DNA of 64,000 nucleotides from Cyanoderma ruficeps. Taxonomy: Eukaryota; Chordata; Aves; Passeriformes; Timaliidae. The DNA is taken from positions 3,295,514 through 3,359,513 of the forward strand of contig VZDJ01000301.1 of the NCBI GenBank assembly GCA_008694505.1. The letters are read 5' to 3'. Positions 11,701-22,530 of the stretch are shown piece after piece. Position 1 is the stretch's first letter, and every line of letters starts with the position of its first letter. A program made the position numbers and the translations under genes. The notes beneath the pieces are model-generated. The model ran no database searches, was not told the origin of the DNA, and saw only the letters and a list, made by a program, of their open reading frames with translations.

Positions 11701-12523
11701 CCCACTAATTCAAACAGAATGTTAAAGCACAAAGGAACAGGAGAGATAGCAGAGGAAACGCTCTGGTGCCAATACCTCCATCGATAGCACCCCCTCCTAG
11801 AAATCCCTTTTGCAGTGGGATTAGAGGGTCCCATGCTCAGCCCTGGGTGCTTCACTTTGGTAGAGGCATTTTTCAGCCTCACTTTCCCCTGAAGGAGCCC
11901 AAGGGCTGCACAGGCACAGAGGAACCCTGCCTGTGGTTAGGCACGGGGATGAGTATGGATGAATGGGGTCTGTCAGGTGAGGCTAAGCAGCTCCTCTGTC
12001 AAGAACTGCTGAGCAAGAGTCTGATTTTGCAGGGTGGAATTGCCTCAGAGGGACTCATCTCCCAGGGGAAGAGCCCAATGAGGCCTGCCAGGTGTTATCC
12101 AGCTGAATAACCTGGCAGCAAGGTAAGGTGAAACACCATGTTGCTGCCCCCCGTAGGGATCAGCCAGCCCAGAGGAGAGCTGCTCTGAAGCAGACTGGGA
12201 AGGTAGGAGTCCCACACGGAGCCCAGGTTCAACAGGATCAGCCAGTCTGGTGAGGTCCACATGGTGCCTGACCCTGATGCTGTCTCTCTCTTGGGACTGG
12301 ATGAGCTGCTTCTATGCTCAGCTGGGGATGCCCCCAGCTCCCCACTTCTCCCCTCTCTCTGGTGTTGCCCAAACCAGAAAAGAGGAACTGTGGAGCTGAG
12401 GCTGGACTTCATCAGCATTAACAGGTCCCATCAGCGGGTGCTTGGAAGTGGAAAAGATCTAAGGTGCCTTTGAAAGAGATGCAGATGTTGGGAGGAATCA
12501 GTCACGGAACAGGGGAGCACTGT
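11701..12523. other. unique non-coding DNA
   Basis: No gene or repeat recognised beyond the CR1 relic that ends at its left edge. Confidence 0.5.
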
Positions 12524-12552
12524 GGGGGCAGGGGGTGGCCCAGGGCTGGGGG
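12524..12552 (+). other. G-quadruplex motif
   Basis: Four G runs (12524-12528, 12531-12535, 12543-12545, 12548-12552) separated by 2-, 7- and 2-base loops satisfy the G3+N1-7 rule. No promoter or gene is recognisable beside it. Confidence 0.7.
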
Positions 12553-12885
12553 ACTGATGCCAGCAGGGTCCTAACAAGTGGCTTTGACGCTTAAGATATA
12601 CCAGGCTTTAGTGGGAGCTTTGCTTTGAGAGGTCAACACTCCAGCTCCAGCACTGGCTTTGGGGAGCTTCCCATCACAGGTTGGGGAGGGAAGAAAGCAA
12701 CAAATACACCAAACTGGACATCACTGGGCAGTCTGGGGTGAGCAGGGACCTCGTGAGGAGCAGATGGGAAAGACCTGGTGGCAACAGTGCCAAGGAAGCA
12801 ATGCACACACAGCCAGGAGCAGGGGAGGGAGCGCTCACCCTCACAGGGGAAAGTAAGCAAAGAGACCCAAAGAGCCTCGCCGGGT
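12553..12885. other. unique non-coding DNA
   Basis: Nothing recognisable. Confidence 0.5.
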
Positions 12886-13130
12886 TTTTCCCATCCATTC
12901 ACAGCTTTGTCAATGGTTACTTTTCCGCAAATAAATTCAATATTTATTTCCAACAAGTGGCTGGTGGGAGGTAGAGGAAGGAAAGACACTTATTGAATAA
13001 TTGCACAACCCTCAAGAAAAGCCATAAATTACCCAGCTCTGTCACTATAATTTCCAGCCAAAGTCCTAATGAATCTTTCCCAACAATAGTGTAAGGACAG
13101 GTCTGAAAATGTATTGAACCATCTAAGCAC
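12886..13130. promoter_or_regulatory. candidate conserved non-coding element
   Basis: AT-rich unique block with GCAAATAAATTCAATATTTATTTCC near 12930, ATTGAATAATTGCAC near 12992 and CACTATAATTTCC near 13042. Flanks are GC-richer. Function inferred. Confidence 0.33.
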
Positions 13131-14095
13131 TTGGGTAAGCAAAGCAGAGGCATTAATAACCACCAGGAGACAGCCCACACAGCAGCGGGGACGGAGCATT
13201 GCGGGCTGCCTTCACCCCACAGCCTCTGCCACAGCTTTTGCTGCCCTTTAACGAGGTGAGGGCGGCTCTGGGGGTCACCAGCCCAAAAGAGCAATTGGAG
13301 GCTTAAATAGTTCAAAGGTTTTGATAATTATAGGCGAGAAAACTCAACAGCAGGAAGGCATCACTAACAGAGGCCAGTGCCTGAGGTATGTCTATGGGTA
13401 GGAGAGCAGCGACAGTTTTGCTGGTTTACCCTGTAGTTTTGGTCCACAAAGCAAAAGAAGATGAGAGGTTTGTCCACACAATGAGTCGTGTTTCACCTAC
13501 AGCCTTCAGCCTAGTACATTACTGTAAAAGCAGATAAAAAATACTGGCAATTTTTTTTTGCCAGACAATAGCAAAATACAATAAAAGCTGCTTCTGTGAA
13601 TTGCTTTTCCAGGAAGTGTTTCTTAATTCAAACACATCTTTCTGCCTTTTCTCCTCAAACTCTTCCTGCAGAAGGGAAGGTTAAAAAAAAAAATAAAAAC
13701 GAAGTACTCAAGTGGTGATAGGTGCCATGGGCAAACCCCAGCTCTCACCAGGATTAGAGCCACCCTCACAACTGGGGCATACCAGCACCCTGATGGCCAC
13801 GGGATTCTGGTGGCCAGGGGCCTGAACTCCCTTCTCAAACCCAGTCCTGAGCTGTGTGTCCAGTCATGCTCCTAAGTCCCCACTACAGCGTGTGCTTTCA
13901 CTTCACGTTTCACTTCTGCACTTCAAATGCTGCTCCCCCAGTGAGGATTTAGAGCTGCCAGGCTTGCAGCCGCCCTCCACCGCGTATCACGGAATGCCAT
14001 CTCCAAACCGCCAGCACAGCTCTCTGCAGTGCTCACAGGACCCCCATTACTGACATCCGAGCACTTCACCAACAGTAATGGATTTAAGCCTGCAA
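13131..14095. other. unique DNA with AT-rich islands and a small hairpin
   Basis: AT-rich islands lie at 13300-13340 and 13490-13700. CTGGCAA (13544-13550) and TTGCCAG (13558-13564) are inverted arms around a T-only loop. No gene, and no resemblance to a known microRNA precursor. Confidence 0.45.
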
Positions 14096-14275
14096 CCCCC
14101 AGCTGAAGCGGGGAAGAGTTATTGCTCCAGTTTACAGAGAGGAAACCACGGCACAGCAGGGTTGGCTTGCCCAAATCCACGGTGAAATCTGTATTGAAGC
14201 AGGTGAGAGGGATGTGGTTTTCTGTCTCTCGGATTAGCATCTTAATACCAACTATGCTGTTTCCTTCCCATCCCC
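14096..14275 (-). mobile_element. MIR SINE relic (antisense)
   Basis: Reads as the reverse complement of MIR. 14119-14140 resembles the CCATTTTACAGATGAGGAAAC block; 14150-14210 follows with the GCACAG...GGTT...CTTGCCCAAA...CAC block; 14217-14265 matches the remaining part (TTCTGTCTC...AGCATCTTAATACCAACTATGCTGT, compare the family's TCTGACTCC...GTGCTCTTAACCACTATGCT). About 165 bp of the usual 260 bp survive. MIR is tRNA-derived and long inactive, and such copies are rare in birds. Confidence 0.85.
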
Positions 14276-14459
14276 CATGGATGGCCTTCCTCCACCGAGG
14301 TTTTGGATGTTATTGCCTGCCCAGCCACACTGGAGCTTTCAATCCAGAGGGACATTCCCCAGCCCTGCTCTGCTGGAGGGCACTGACAGCTCCTGGGACC
14401 CTGGGGGGCAGCGGGGAAGTGGGTCCCATGGGAGATCAGACTCCCATGAGCAGACAGAT

Positions 14460-14690
14460 TAATGTTTCAACTTGTCTCGGTGTGACATTTCCATCTGGTT
14501 TGACAAACTAAACATTTGAGTTTGCAAATGTCAAAGTATTTCCATCAAAAATGTCGACGGTGAAATCTGACATTTCCTAATCTCTTTTTTGTTCCCATTC
14601 TGCGAACATTTTTGATATTTCAACTTCTTCTCGATTTGAGAGGGAAAACACACTGCACTTTTTAACCAGTTTAAGCAATTACATATTTTT
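14460..14690. repeat. hairpin-rich AT block, possibly an old DNA transposon
   Basis: TGACATTT (14483-14490) is inverted as AAATGTCA (14526-14533), and GACATTT/AAATGTC motifs recur in both orientations to 14575. TTTCAACTTGTCTCG (14465-14479) returns as TTTCAACTTCTTCTCG (14618-14633), so near-identical direct repeats bracket the block. This could be a decayed non-autonomous element or a conserved element with internal symmetry. No family name is assigned. Confidence 0.4.
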
Positions 14691-14699
14691 AACCTAAGC

Positions 14700-15010
14700 C
14701 ATTAGCTAGGTCCTGTGGGCTATTCCTGCCAGGAATAGACATTGATGGTGGCACTGGGCAGTCCCTCCATGAACCCCGGTTATTTACAGAGAAGGTTCAA
14801 AGTCACAGCCCACAGCATGCCGGGAAGCAAGCATATGAAGTTTCCTCACTCCAGGCTCCAAGCCACATCCAACCTGCCCTTCACCTCCAACTTCTTGCTC
14901 AGCTTTTTCATGGGATCATGCTGAGCTCCATCCCCAGGGGCCTGGGCAAGGGGCTTCTCACCCCCTCCTGGTGTGTTAGTGGAAGAAGGAGCAGGAGTCA
15001 ATGCAGAAGA
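14700..15010. other. unique non-coding DNA
   Basis: Nothing recognisable. Confidence 0.5.
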
Positions 15011-15135
15011 GCACGTACCGTACAGAAATCTATAGTCAGCTGCATTTTGATACAGTTCCCAAAGTACCTAATTATGCAGCTCGGATTTCTTCCTGCTCCT
15101 CATTCCAGCGATAGCTCACCCTGAATCTTTATCAG
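15011..15135. promoter_or_regulatory. candidate conserved non-coding element
   Basis: Unique AT-rich block including TCTATAGTCAGCTGCATTTTGATAC near 15028 and CCTAATTATGCAGC near 15067. A weak candidate by composition. Confidence 0.28.
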
Positions 15136-17083
15136 GCCTTCGGGCTGCGCAGACTGAAAGGAGACATTCGGCTCTCCCCTCTTCCCAGCAGGATGAGAGG
15201 GCAAAGGTAGAAGGGCAACATACTGCTCTTGTCAGATTTGCAGAATGCGATGTCAGGGAGCAGGCGTCTAAGTGCACATAACACCTAAATAAATGCCTGC
15301 CTTCCCCACGGTGCTCGGGCTCTGCCGGGGAAGGCTGGTGTGGAGCCAAGGAGGCAGCTGCAGCAGCACAGGAACACGCTCCGAGGGGGTCTTAGAGGGA
15401 TTTGGGAGAGGGACAGCATGCATGAAAATTGCATCAGAGCAACAGCTAATTGCCAAGATTAACAGGCTCCAACAAGTGAAGGGCGAGCACTTGAAGTATG
15501 AAGTGTTGACTGAGATGCGAGTGTTACCCACAGAGCCAAGTGGGGATGATGTGGAGAGGGGCAGAGCTATTTTGGAGTGGTGAGTGGGCTACACAGCCTC
15601 AGAGGGACTGAATGGCCTACTGCCTCTTACCCAGAGCAGGGAGCATGGCTTTGGTGGGCAGATGTGAGGAAGCACGGAAAAGGAAACCATGTTCCTCCAC
15701 CCAGGCATATTGGAGTTTTCTCAAAGGTGGGGTTGAGGATAGGCAGCAGCACTGCCAAGGTGCCACTGGCTGTTGTCCTCACCATTACATCCCAAGAAAG
15801 GCAAAGGAATGACATTTGCAATTAGAAATTTGTGACCTAACCGGAGAGGCTTGAGCCACCAGGAGGAAGCAGACAGTGGGGCACAGGTGGATGCCTGCTC
15901 TGGAAAACCAGAGCCAGCTGCAAGAAAAATAAATACAGCCAGCCAGCTGCAATGCTCAGCCAAGCCAGGGACATATTAAGTGCACAGTCAGGGAGAGCTG
16001 TGGGGTGGCTGCAGGAACTGGACAGCTTATGAGATAAATGAACACCGTAGCCAGGAGAATTTGTCTGTGTTTAAATTAAATGAGGATGGACACAGAAGTA
16101 CTCTGGCTTTGGCAGAAACACCTGGGACTGCATCCCTAGCACAAGGCAGAGGCTGATGATGGTATGTGCTGCAAGAGCAGAGGAAGTGCCTACAAGAACG
16201 CTACCATTGTCTCTGTGCATGAGGGGAGGGAAGAAGGACAGCTGGGGCAAGGGCTGCAGCCCAAATCTAGAAGCAGCTTTGCAGCAAGATACTGCCATGA
16301 GGAGAGAGGAGGTGGATGGGAAGTGTCTGGGAGCACTGGGCAGGTTGCAGAGCACACACCAGCCTTGCAATGGCAAAGCTGGAGGCTTTGAAAATCCTTG
16401 TGAAGGAGTCAAGGGAAAAGATGAGAAGAAAATACAGAAGAAAAACCCAAAGGAAAAGCTAAAAGGAGTGTCTTCCACCCCAAACACCAGCAGTGGGAAT
16501 GAAGAAAGTGCCTGGCTCCGTGCTGAGCTCCCAAGGACCATTTTAAGATAGGAGCTCAGCTGGCATGTGCTGTAAGTGGCTGATACTGCAGCAGGATCAG
16601 GGGGCTGGGCATTAGTGACCTGCAGAACAGTGGTGCCCATGTGAATTTGTGCCTTCAAGCCCCAGAGGTGCAATGCAAAGAGCCATGCCAGTCTGTGGCT
16701 CTCCTGCTAAAAAACCCAAAGAAAAAGGGACTGGGAGACATCTGTGTTTGGCTTGGAAAGGCAGGAGTGCTGTGGAGGAGGATGATGATGAGATTTGCAT
16801 CAAGTCTTGAAGGAAATCGATGTGGGAACTGGGAGCAACCCTTGTTTTCCCCAGCTGGCTGGTGGCAGCTTACAAGCACTTCCCCTGAAACCAGGTTTGG
16901 GGCACGCATGATTCACAAACTAGAGAGAGAGAAACTTCTAACAAACATTATTTGCAAACCCATCATTCAGCCAGCCCTGTTTCTAGGCTACACAGCTGAC
17001 AATTTTGCAATGCAGAAAGAGAAAAAAGATCAAAACCAGCCAACATGTCAAGGAACATAAGCCACAGAAGACAAAACACAGGG
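15136..17083. other. non-coding DNA, purine-rich on the plus strand
   Basis: The plus strand is markedly A/G-rich at 15400-15560 and 16380-16480. This raises open-frame length on that strand (131 codons at 16156-16551) but gives no recognisable protein. Parts may be decayed LINE. An octamer ATTTGCAT occurs at 16793-16800. Confidence 0.4.
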
Positions 17084-17125
17084 AAAAAAAAAAAANNNNN
17101 NNNNNNNNNNNNNNAAAAAAAAAAA
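17084..17125. repeat. poly-A tract with 19-base assembly gap
   Basis: A-run 17084-17095, N at 17096-17114, A-run 17115-17125. The gap was evidently caused by the homopolymer, so its true size is unknown. It may be the 3' tail of a retroposed sequence, but no body is recognisable to its left. Confidence 0.9.
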
Positions 17126-17589
17126 GAAAAATACCAGTTTTCAAAAAGAAAAGAGAAAGAAAACATTAAACCACGGGGTGCCTGGAGATCTCCACCAGAA
17201 CCAGGCTAGTCTTCCTTTTTACCAGGGCTGGGAAGTCAGAGTTAAAGCCATGAAAACTTGCAAACTCTTTGGGGTGGGTTTATGTAGGGCAGTGAACACA
17301 GTGCAGGGCACAATGAGGCCCCTGTCACAGCTGGGTCCCACTGCAGGGGACAGTGCTGCTTTCCCAGTGCCTGGCATGGAGATGTCCTAGACTATTCATG
17401 TGCACAGCAAATGGTTTGAACACAGCTGAGGTGGAAAAGAAAATGCCTGAATATCAGTGCAGATATTCCCCCAAATGCATCTATGCATAATGCAGCAGCA
17501 TTCAAAACCCAAATAAAACATTATAGAATATATAAAGGGTGGGATAGAAAACACTATTATATAAAGCTGTCTTCACATCCAGACCGGGG
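17126..17589. other. unique non-coding DNA
   Basis: No gene seen. The stretch near 17290-17340 (GGGCACAATGAGGCCCCTG...) faintly recalls an old interspersed repeat but is too degraded to name. Confidence 0.4.
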
Positions 17590-17742
17590 GCCTTTCCAAA
17601 AAGATACATATCAGCCAAACAAATGATGGAGCTCGGTACAGGGATAACCGGATGAGGTTTAATGGCCTGTAATAGGCAGGAGGTCGGGCTAAGTGAGCTA
17701 AGAGTTTCTCCTGGCCTTAAAGCCTATGAATGTATGAATAAA
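17590..17742 (+). mobile_element. ancient CR1-type LINE 3' end
   Basis: 17645-17740 follows the old CR1 terminus: a GGCAGGAGGTCGGGCTA block (family form CAGGAGGTCAGACTAGATGATC), then TCTCCTGGCCTTAAAGCC (family form TTCTGGCCTTAAAATC), ending in a TATGAATGTATGAATA tail. This tail differs from the ATTCTATG type of avian CR1 and is typical of older sauropsid lineages. No coding capacity remains. Confidence 0.8.
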
Positions 17743-18429
17743 TCAGGGGAAGACTTGTTTAGTTCCAGTCCCTCAGCCTGCAAAATTATGGTGCAGCAGG
17801 AGGAGAGGGAAACTAGAGACGGGCAGTGGACACGGCACATGAGGAAGGGGATGAGGGAGGTTCAGAGAGTGCAGCACTGGAAAAACCCAAAAGCCACAGA
17901 TAAAGATGCTGGGTTTTGCACAATGTGTGACTGACCTTGGAGCTGGTGGACAGAAGGATTTGCTGCAGTGAATTACAGAAGTGGGAGGACAGCGGAGAAA
18001 GAACAGCAGTTGCTGGGGCAGGAGGGAATGTGTGTCTTGGGCCAGGATCAGCCCCATGGCCAGTGGCACCAGGAGGAGGTGCAGGATGGGAGCACAGGAC
18101 ACTGGAAGAGGTGGCCCCAGTCCTCATTCCCTAATGCCCATAGACGGAGTAAGAAATCCCTCTGCCAAATACCTCAGTCTGGGGCGGGTTGGGGCTGAGA
18201 AATCCCAGAATAAACAAGGTCAGTGAGGAGCTGGGAAGCACCAAAAGCAGGGGCATGAAGTGAGTGAAGCCACAGAGATAGCAGCTGGCCAGTAAAATAA
18301 GTTGGAACTTACAAAATGTTCCAGGGAATATGAGGAGCTTTTAAAGACATTGGGGAAAAGAAGCACTAGAGAGACAGAAGGATAATAATGAATGAGAAAG
18401 GGACTGGAAGGAATGGAGAGCTTTAAAAT
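17743..18429. other. purine-rich DNA between CR1 relics
   Basis: Plus strand rich in A and G, with no recognisable gene. It may be the worn 5' part of the following CR1 relic, but similarity is too low to claim. Confidence 0.35.
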
Positions 18430-19300
18430 GGCTGTTGTTGAATTGCTTTTTTAAATTGCTCTTTAAGGTGATAACTAAAGAGAAGAGGCATGGTCAATTA
18501 GGAACTAATGAAGACCTTGTAAATACACTTACTGATAAAAAGCACGTAAGGGAAGCCCTGACAAGCCTAATGTGCATGAATCAGCCGGGGTGAACCACAT
18601 GCATTCTGAATTATTAAGGGAATTCACTAACAGATTTAGTGAGCCTCCACCACTTTAAAACCCACCACCAGCACTGAAAATAAAATTGCAGCTGGCCAAG
18701 TTCCGAGCTGGTGTAACAAATCAGTGAGGACCTGGGGGTGGGGGGATGGTGGAAACTGCCAGAGAAGGAAATAAACACAAACAAAATTTAAAAGAAAAAT
18801 AAAAAGAAGAGACTGGAAAAGGAGGCTAACAATTAGTAGCCAGGAAATTTGTTTCATCTGCCAGACAAGGAACGCCAGAAAAATTGGGGATTAAGGAAAA
18901 GGCATTTGATGCTCTTGAAGGAGAGCAAAGCCACAAGCAATTCCAAGGATGAATTTATTAAAGGACAAACCAGGGCAGTCAAAGCCGGTTGGTATTTTAG
19001 AGGGCTTTGCACCCTCTCTGGAGGCAGGCACTGGTGGATAAAGCCTGGCAGGACACAGAGCATTTCATCCTGTGTCTTGCAGACAATTCCTAGAGAATTA
19101 ACTGGTTCCCAGGCAAGGCTGGCTTAGGAGCCCACATGGCACAGTGGCCAGTGGAGGAACCAGCACTTGGTTTGGTCTCGTTTGGGATGAACATTAACGA
19201 CCAAGAAGATAAATGGCAAAGTAATTGCATTTGTAGATGATGCTTAATTAGGTCACGCTGTGAACAGCAATAACACAACAGGAACTGGGAAGGTTTGAAA
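18430..19300 (+). mobile_element. ancient CR1 LINE, reverse-transcriptase region
   Basis: 18590-18650 resembles the DNA of the family's G.HP..LREL block (GCATTCTGAATTATTAAGGGAA...). 19186-19270 reads MNINDQEDK and then KVIAFVDDA, stop, LGHAVNSNN, corresponding to the family's NIFINDLDDG and SKFADDTKLGGAVN blocks. FVDD is the decayed reverse-transcriptase active-site box. Stops and register shifts make the copy dead. The stretch between is too worn to align by eye, so exact ends are uncertain. It is not continuous with the 3' end at 17590-17742, which lies upstream of it. Confidence 0.78.
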
Positions 19301-22134
19301 CACAGGTGGAACCGGGCGAGTGATGAGCCTGGAAGGATGCAGGGACCTCAGGGAGAAGGTGTCCTCAATGTAGGTGGAGGGGAAGATCTGGGAGACAACC
19401 CTGGAGTGGGAGGAGGCTGGAAACAGGAGATTAGGTGGGATTTCTCAATGAACGTCCTGCACTCTCAGCACTCTGAAAGTTGTCGGGGTCCCTCAAAATC
19501 ATGAGTGGCATGGCAGGATCTAGGCAGGCCCTTTGCAGCACAAGGAGGACACTGATTACTGCCTTGCCTGGAGGTTTTGGGGCAGGAAGGGTGGTTCTGG
19601 GGGCCAGGAGAAAGATACTCCCTTGGCTCGAGGGAGCTGGGATGGCAGCTCTCCCCTGTGGCATGGCCAGGGCTAAATGGGGACACAAGAGAGATGACAT
19701 CTCCACTCTGGGAAAGGGCACAAAGATTTCCCCAGCGTGGGAGGAAACTCCCTCCTGCCATCACCCCGACCAGGGCAGGGCAAATAAAAGGAGTCCCAGC
19801 AGAGCGGGCGTTATTTGGGAGAGCTGTCAGAGTGCTCACTCCTGGGGCATCTCTGCTTCTCATCCGCCTGATGGAAGCTGACGTTGCATGAACCTTTCCG
19901 AGCAAACTCAAATTATTTTAATTTCTAAATCCAAACAGCTCCAATTATATCATTTCCCCTGTGCGAAGCTGGGTAATGCTCTCCCTCTGCTTCCCTGGCA
20001 GGGCTGTGGCAGCCCCGAGCGCTGGCAGTGCGGGGGGCTCAGGGCTGGTTTGGGGGTGCCAGGAACTCACACCCCTCCTGTTCAGGGACAGCTCAGAGAG
20101 CACATTGGAACACACCCCAGCAGGAAACATGAGATGGGGTGATGGTGAGGTGATTTAAATACGCAGGAGTCTCCAAGGTTCTGTATCAGAAAAAAAAAAT
20201 AATTAAAGAATCAGGCTTTTCGAAGAAATTAAAAATCTTTCACATGCATATTCCTATCCACAGCAGAACTCTTTGGTTTTCCTCCTTTTGCTCCACACAG
20301 AGCAGCCTTCCTTGGCAGGCTCGGGGAAGATTTCACCATAAGGATGAGCAACAAACCATTTGGTAGTTATGGAAATATAGGGGTGAAAAAGCAATTGAGG
20401 AAACACTTCCTAAAGAGTTCTGCTTAACTAATTAACTGAGTTTCTTCCTACCCTAGCCTGTTCCTCACAGTTTCAGTGCCATCCCTTTGCAGAGGAAATA
20501 TTGCACTAGAACTTAAGCATCATAATTGTAATTATACACCTGCAGCTGCCTTTGGTAATTTTTTTCTCCCAGAAGGAGCTGCCCCCTTTTTTCCAAAACT
20601 GCTACTGCCTCAGCACCCTTTTCTCACCATTGTTTGACCCACAGCCCATACAGAGCAGGCAGGGCAATCCTTGGATGCAGTTTCTGCCTCTCCCTCCCAG
20701 GTCCCCATGGATGTTTTTTTCCACCTCCACCCCCAAAACCCCCAACACCCCCAGCATCACCTCATTCTCCTCCCTTCCCCTCGCTCCCTTCTCTTCTATC
20801 CACCCCTGTGCTATTTTTACCAGGGTGCCGAGGTCTCTGCTTCCAGCAGCTCACGGAGGCTCTTCTCCAGCTCAGCCAAGTCAAATTCCAGGCACATTCC
20901 TTGCACCCACACTCAACTCCCCAGGCCAGTGAGGGGTTTCTGCCGAGCCACCCCCAGCCCAGACACAGTCCCAGCAAACCTGGTCTCACACAGACACGCC
21001 ACGTGGGCTCTGTCACTCACAGAAAATGCTGACACTGCTGCCACCACCTCTAGCATCCCTCCCCGAGTCTTGCCCTCATTGCCCTTTAGCACCTTCGGTC
21101 CTGCTCCAGCATCACCTGGCTGCCGGCAGCCCCTGAGCCCCGCAGCCTCAGCACCCCGCCTGCAACAGCCGGGGGCAAGGCAGGAGCTGAACTGCTCTTG
21201 CTCCCGCCTGGAACCCCTTTGGTCCAGGAACCGCAGCTCTTCGGCACCATCTCTCCCTTCCAGGCTCCACTAGTTTGCCGGAGCACCCGCAGCCCCCTCC
21301 CCCTTAGCCCCTCCATCTCTGGTTTAAATTCCCAGCCCCTTATCACATTACAAAGTAACCGGGGCGCCTCTGCACTCCTCTAAACTTAAACACCTTTTAT
21401 TCTCATTAAAGGGGGCTGTGCTTCTCTCCTGCTTCTCTATCTCCCAGTTAAAAGCCGATTAATTACTGTTGACTTTCCCAGCAGATGTTCTCGCTTCGGC
21501 ACTGGTCGGAAACGCGGTGATTTGTGAACCGCAGGGCTCCGGTGTGGAGGAGTGAGGACCGGGACATGCAGGCCGGCAGGGAAAGAAGCCCTTCCCAGCC
21601 AGCCTGGCTTTTGAAAAGGGAGAGAGCACGGCTGTTTATGAGAAAGTCACTGGCTGTTTTTCTTGGAAAGAGGCAAAATCCTCAGATAGGAGTAAAATCC
21701 TGATTCCACAGAAAATGAAGCAGTGTGGATTTCAGTTAGGTCTGGTCAGAGGTTTATTTCCCCTTGTACAAGAAACCTCTCATAAATCACCGCTCTCTCC
21801 AAGGGCTTTTCAAAGCAGTGATGCAAAACAGAACTTCACTGTCCGCCAAAGGCTGGCCGGCCCCAGAGTGAGCAGGGAAATGGAAAGGAAGGGGAGGCCA
21901 CCTCCACTGTCCCACTGCCCTGCCCCTGCCATGTCCTTCCACCCTGCAGCTCACAAAATACCAGCCAAGGGAATCAGGGATGATGAGGAGCAAATGGGTG
22001 CCGGGGGAATGAGATGGGTGGCAGTGATGGATCAGAGGGAGGATGACCTGGCTGTGTGCTCCAGGGGAAGGGGCAGCAGTCCTTGGTGATGGGGATATCA
22101 TTGTTGTGGTGTGTACAGGTGCACTGGTGGGCAT
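19301..22134. other. unique DNA with AT-rich islands
   Basis: AT-rich unique islands lie at 19890-19985 (AAATTATTTTAATTTC), 20150-20270 (AATAATTAAAGAATC), 20340-20550 (TTAACTAATTAACTGAG near 20425) and 21320-21500 (CCGATTAATTACTGTTGAC near 21455). All show TAAT-type cores and are weak regulatory candidates. The rest is GC-rich filler; 20640-21300 is C-rich on the plus strand. No gene found. Confidence 0.4.
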
Positions 22135-22182
22135 GGGCATCCCAATGGGCATCCCTATGGACATCCCAGTGGGCATCCCAGA
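22135..22182 (+). repeat. 12-bp minisatellite, four units
   Basis: Four 12-bp units of form GGGCATCCCAAT: 22135-22146, 22147-22158, 22159-22170 and 22171-22182, the third reading GGACATCCCAGT. Because 12 is a multiple of three, an open frame across it reads (MGIP)n, but the flanks show no coding signal. Confidence 0.93.
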
Positions 22183-22334
22183 AGAATTTGGGGGGCAAGG
22201 ATGTCCCAATATGAAGGGGCATCCTGGTGACCGTGTGCAGCTCCTGGCTGGGGTTGGCATCTTCACCACTGCTGGGTGACAGGAGTGCAGCACGCCAGGG
22301 CAGAGTGGGACACAGGGGTATGGACTCCAATAGG

Positions 22335-22530
22335 GTACATGTCAAAGGCACCTTTTTCTGCAAAAATGCTGCCGAAAATACTTGCAAACAGTGAAGCTCC
22401 TGGGCTAACAGCCATGCAAATCCCCCTGATGATTACAGTGACTTTCTAATATCGACAGAAACCTCTGTGCTAATGAAATGCACTGAAGTTAAGCAGCCGT
22501 GGAAATGCCAGTGTAAAGGAGAAAGGCCAC
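22335..22530. promoter_or_regulatory. candidate conserved element with POU octamer
   Basis: Unique block containing the canonical octamer ATGCAAAT at 22414-22421, plus CTTTCTAATATCGACAG and GTGCTAATGAAATGC. Octamer plus TAAT cores is a pattern of developmental enhancers (POU, SOX and homeodomain binding). Function is inferred. Confidence 0.35.

Noticed and set aside
13427..13436. TACCCTGTAG, identical to the first ten bases of the miR-10 mature form
   Set aside because: The remaining mature sequence does not match and no matching hairpin arm was found.
17270..17345. GGGCACAATGAGGCCCCTG block as the same old repeat
   Set aside because: Too degraded to assign by eye.
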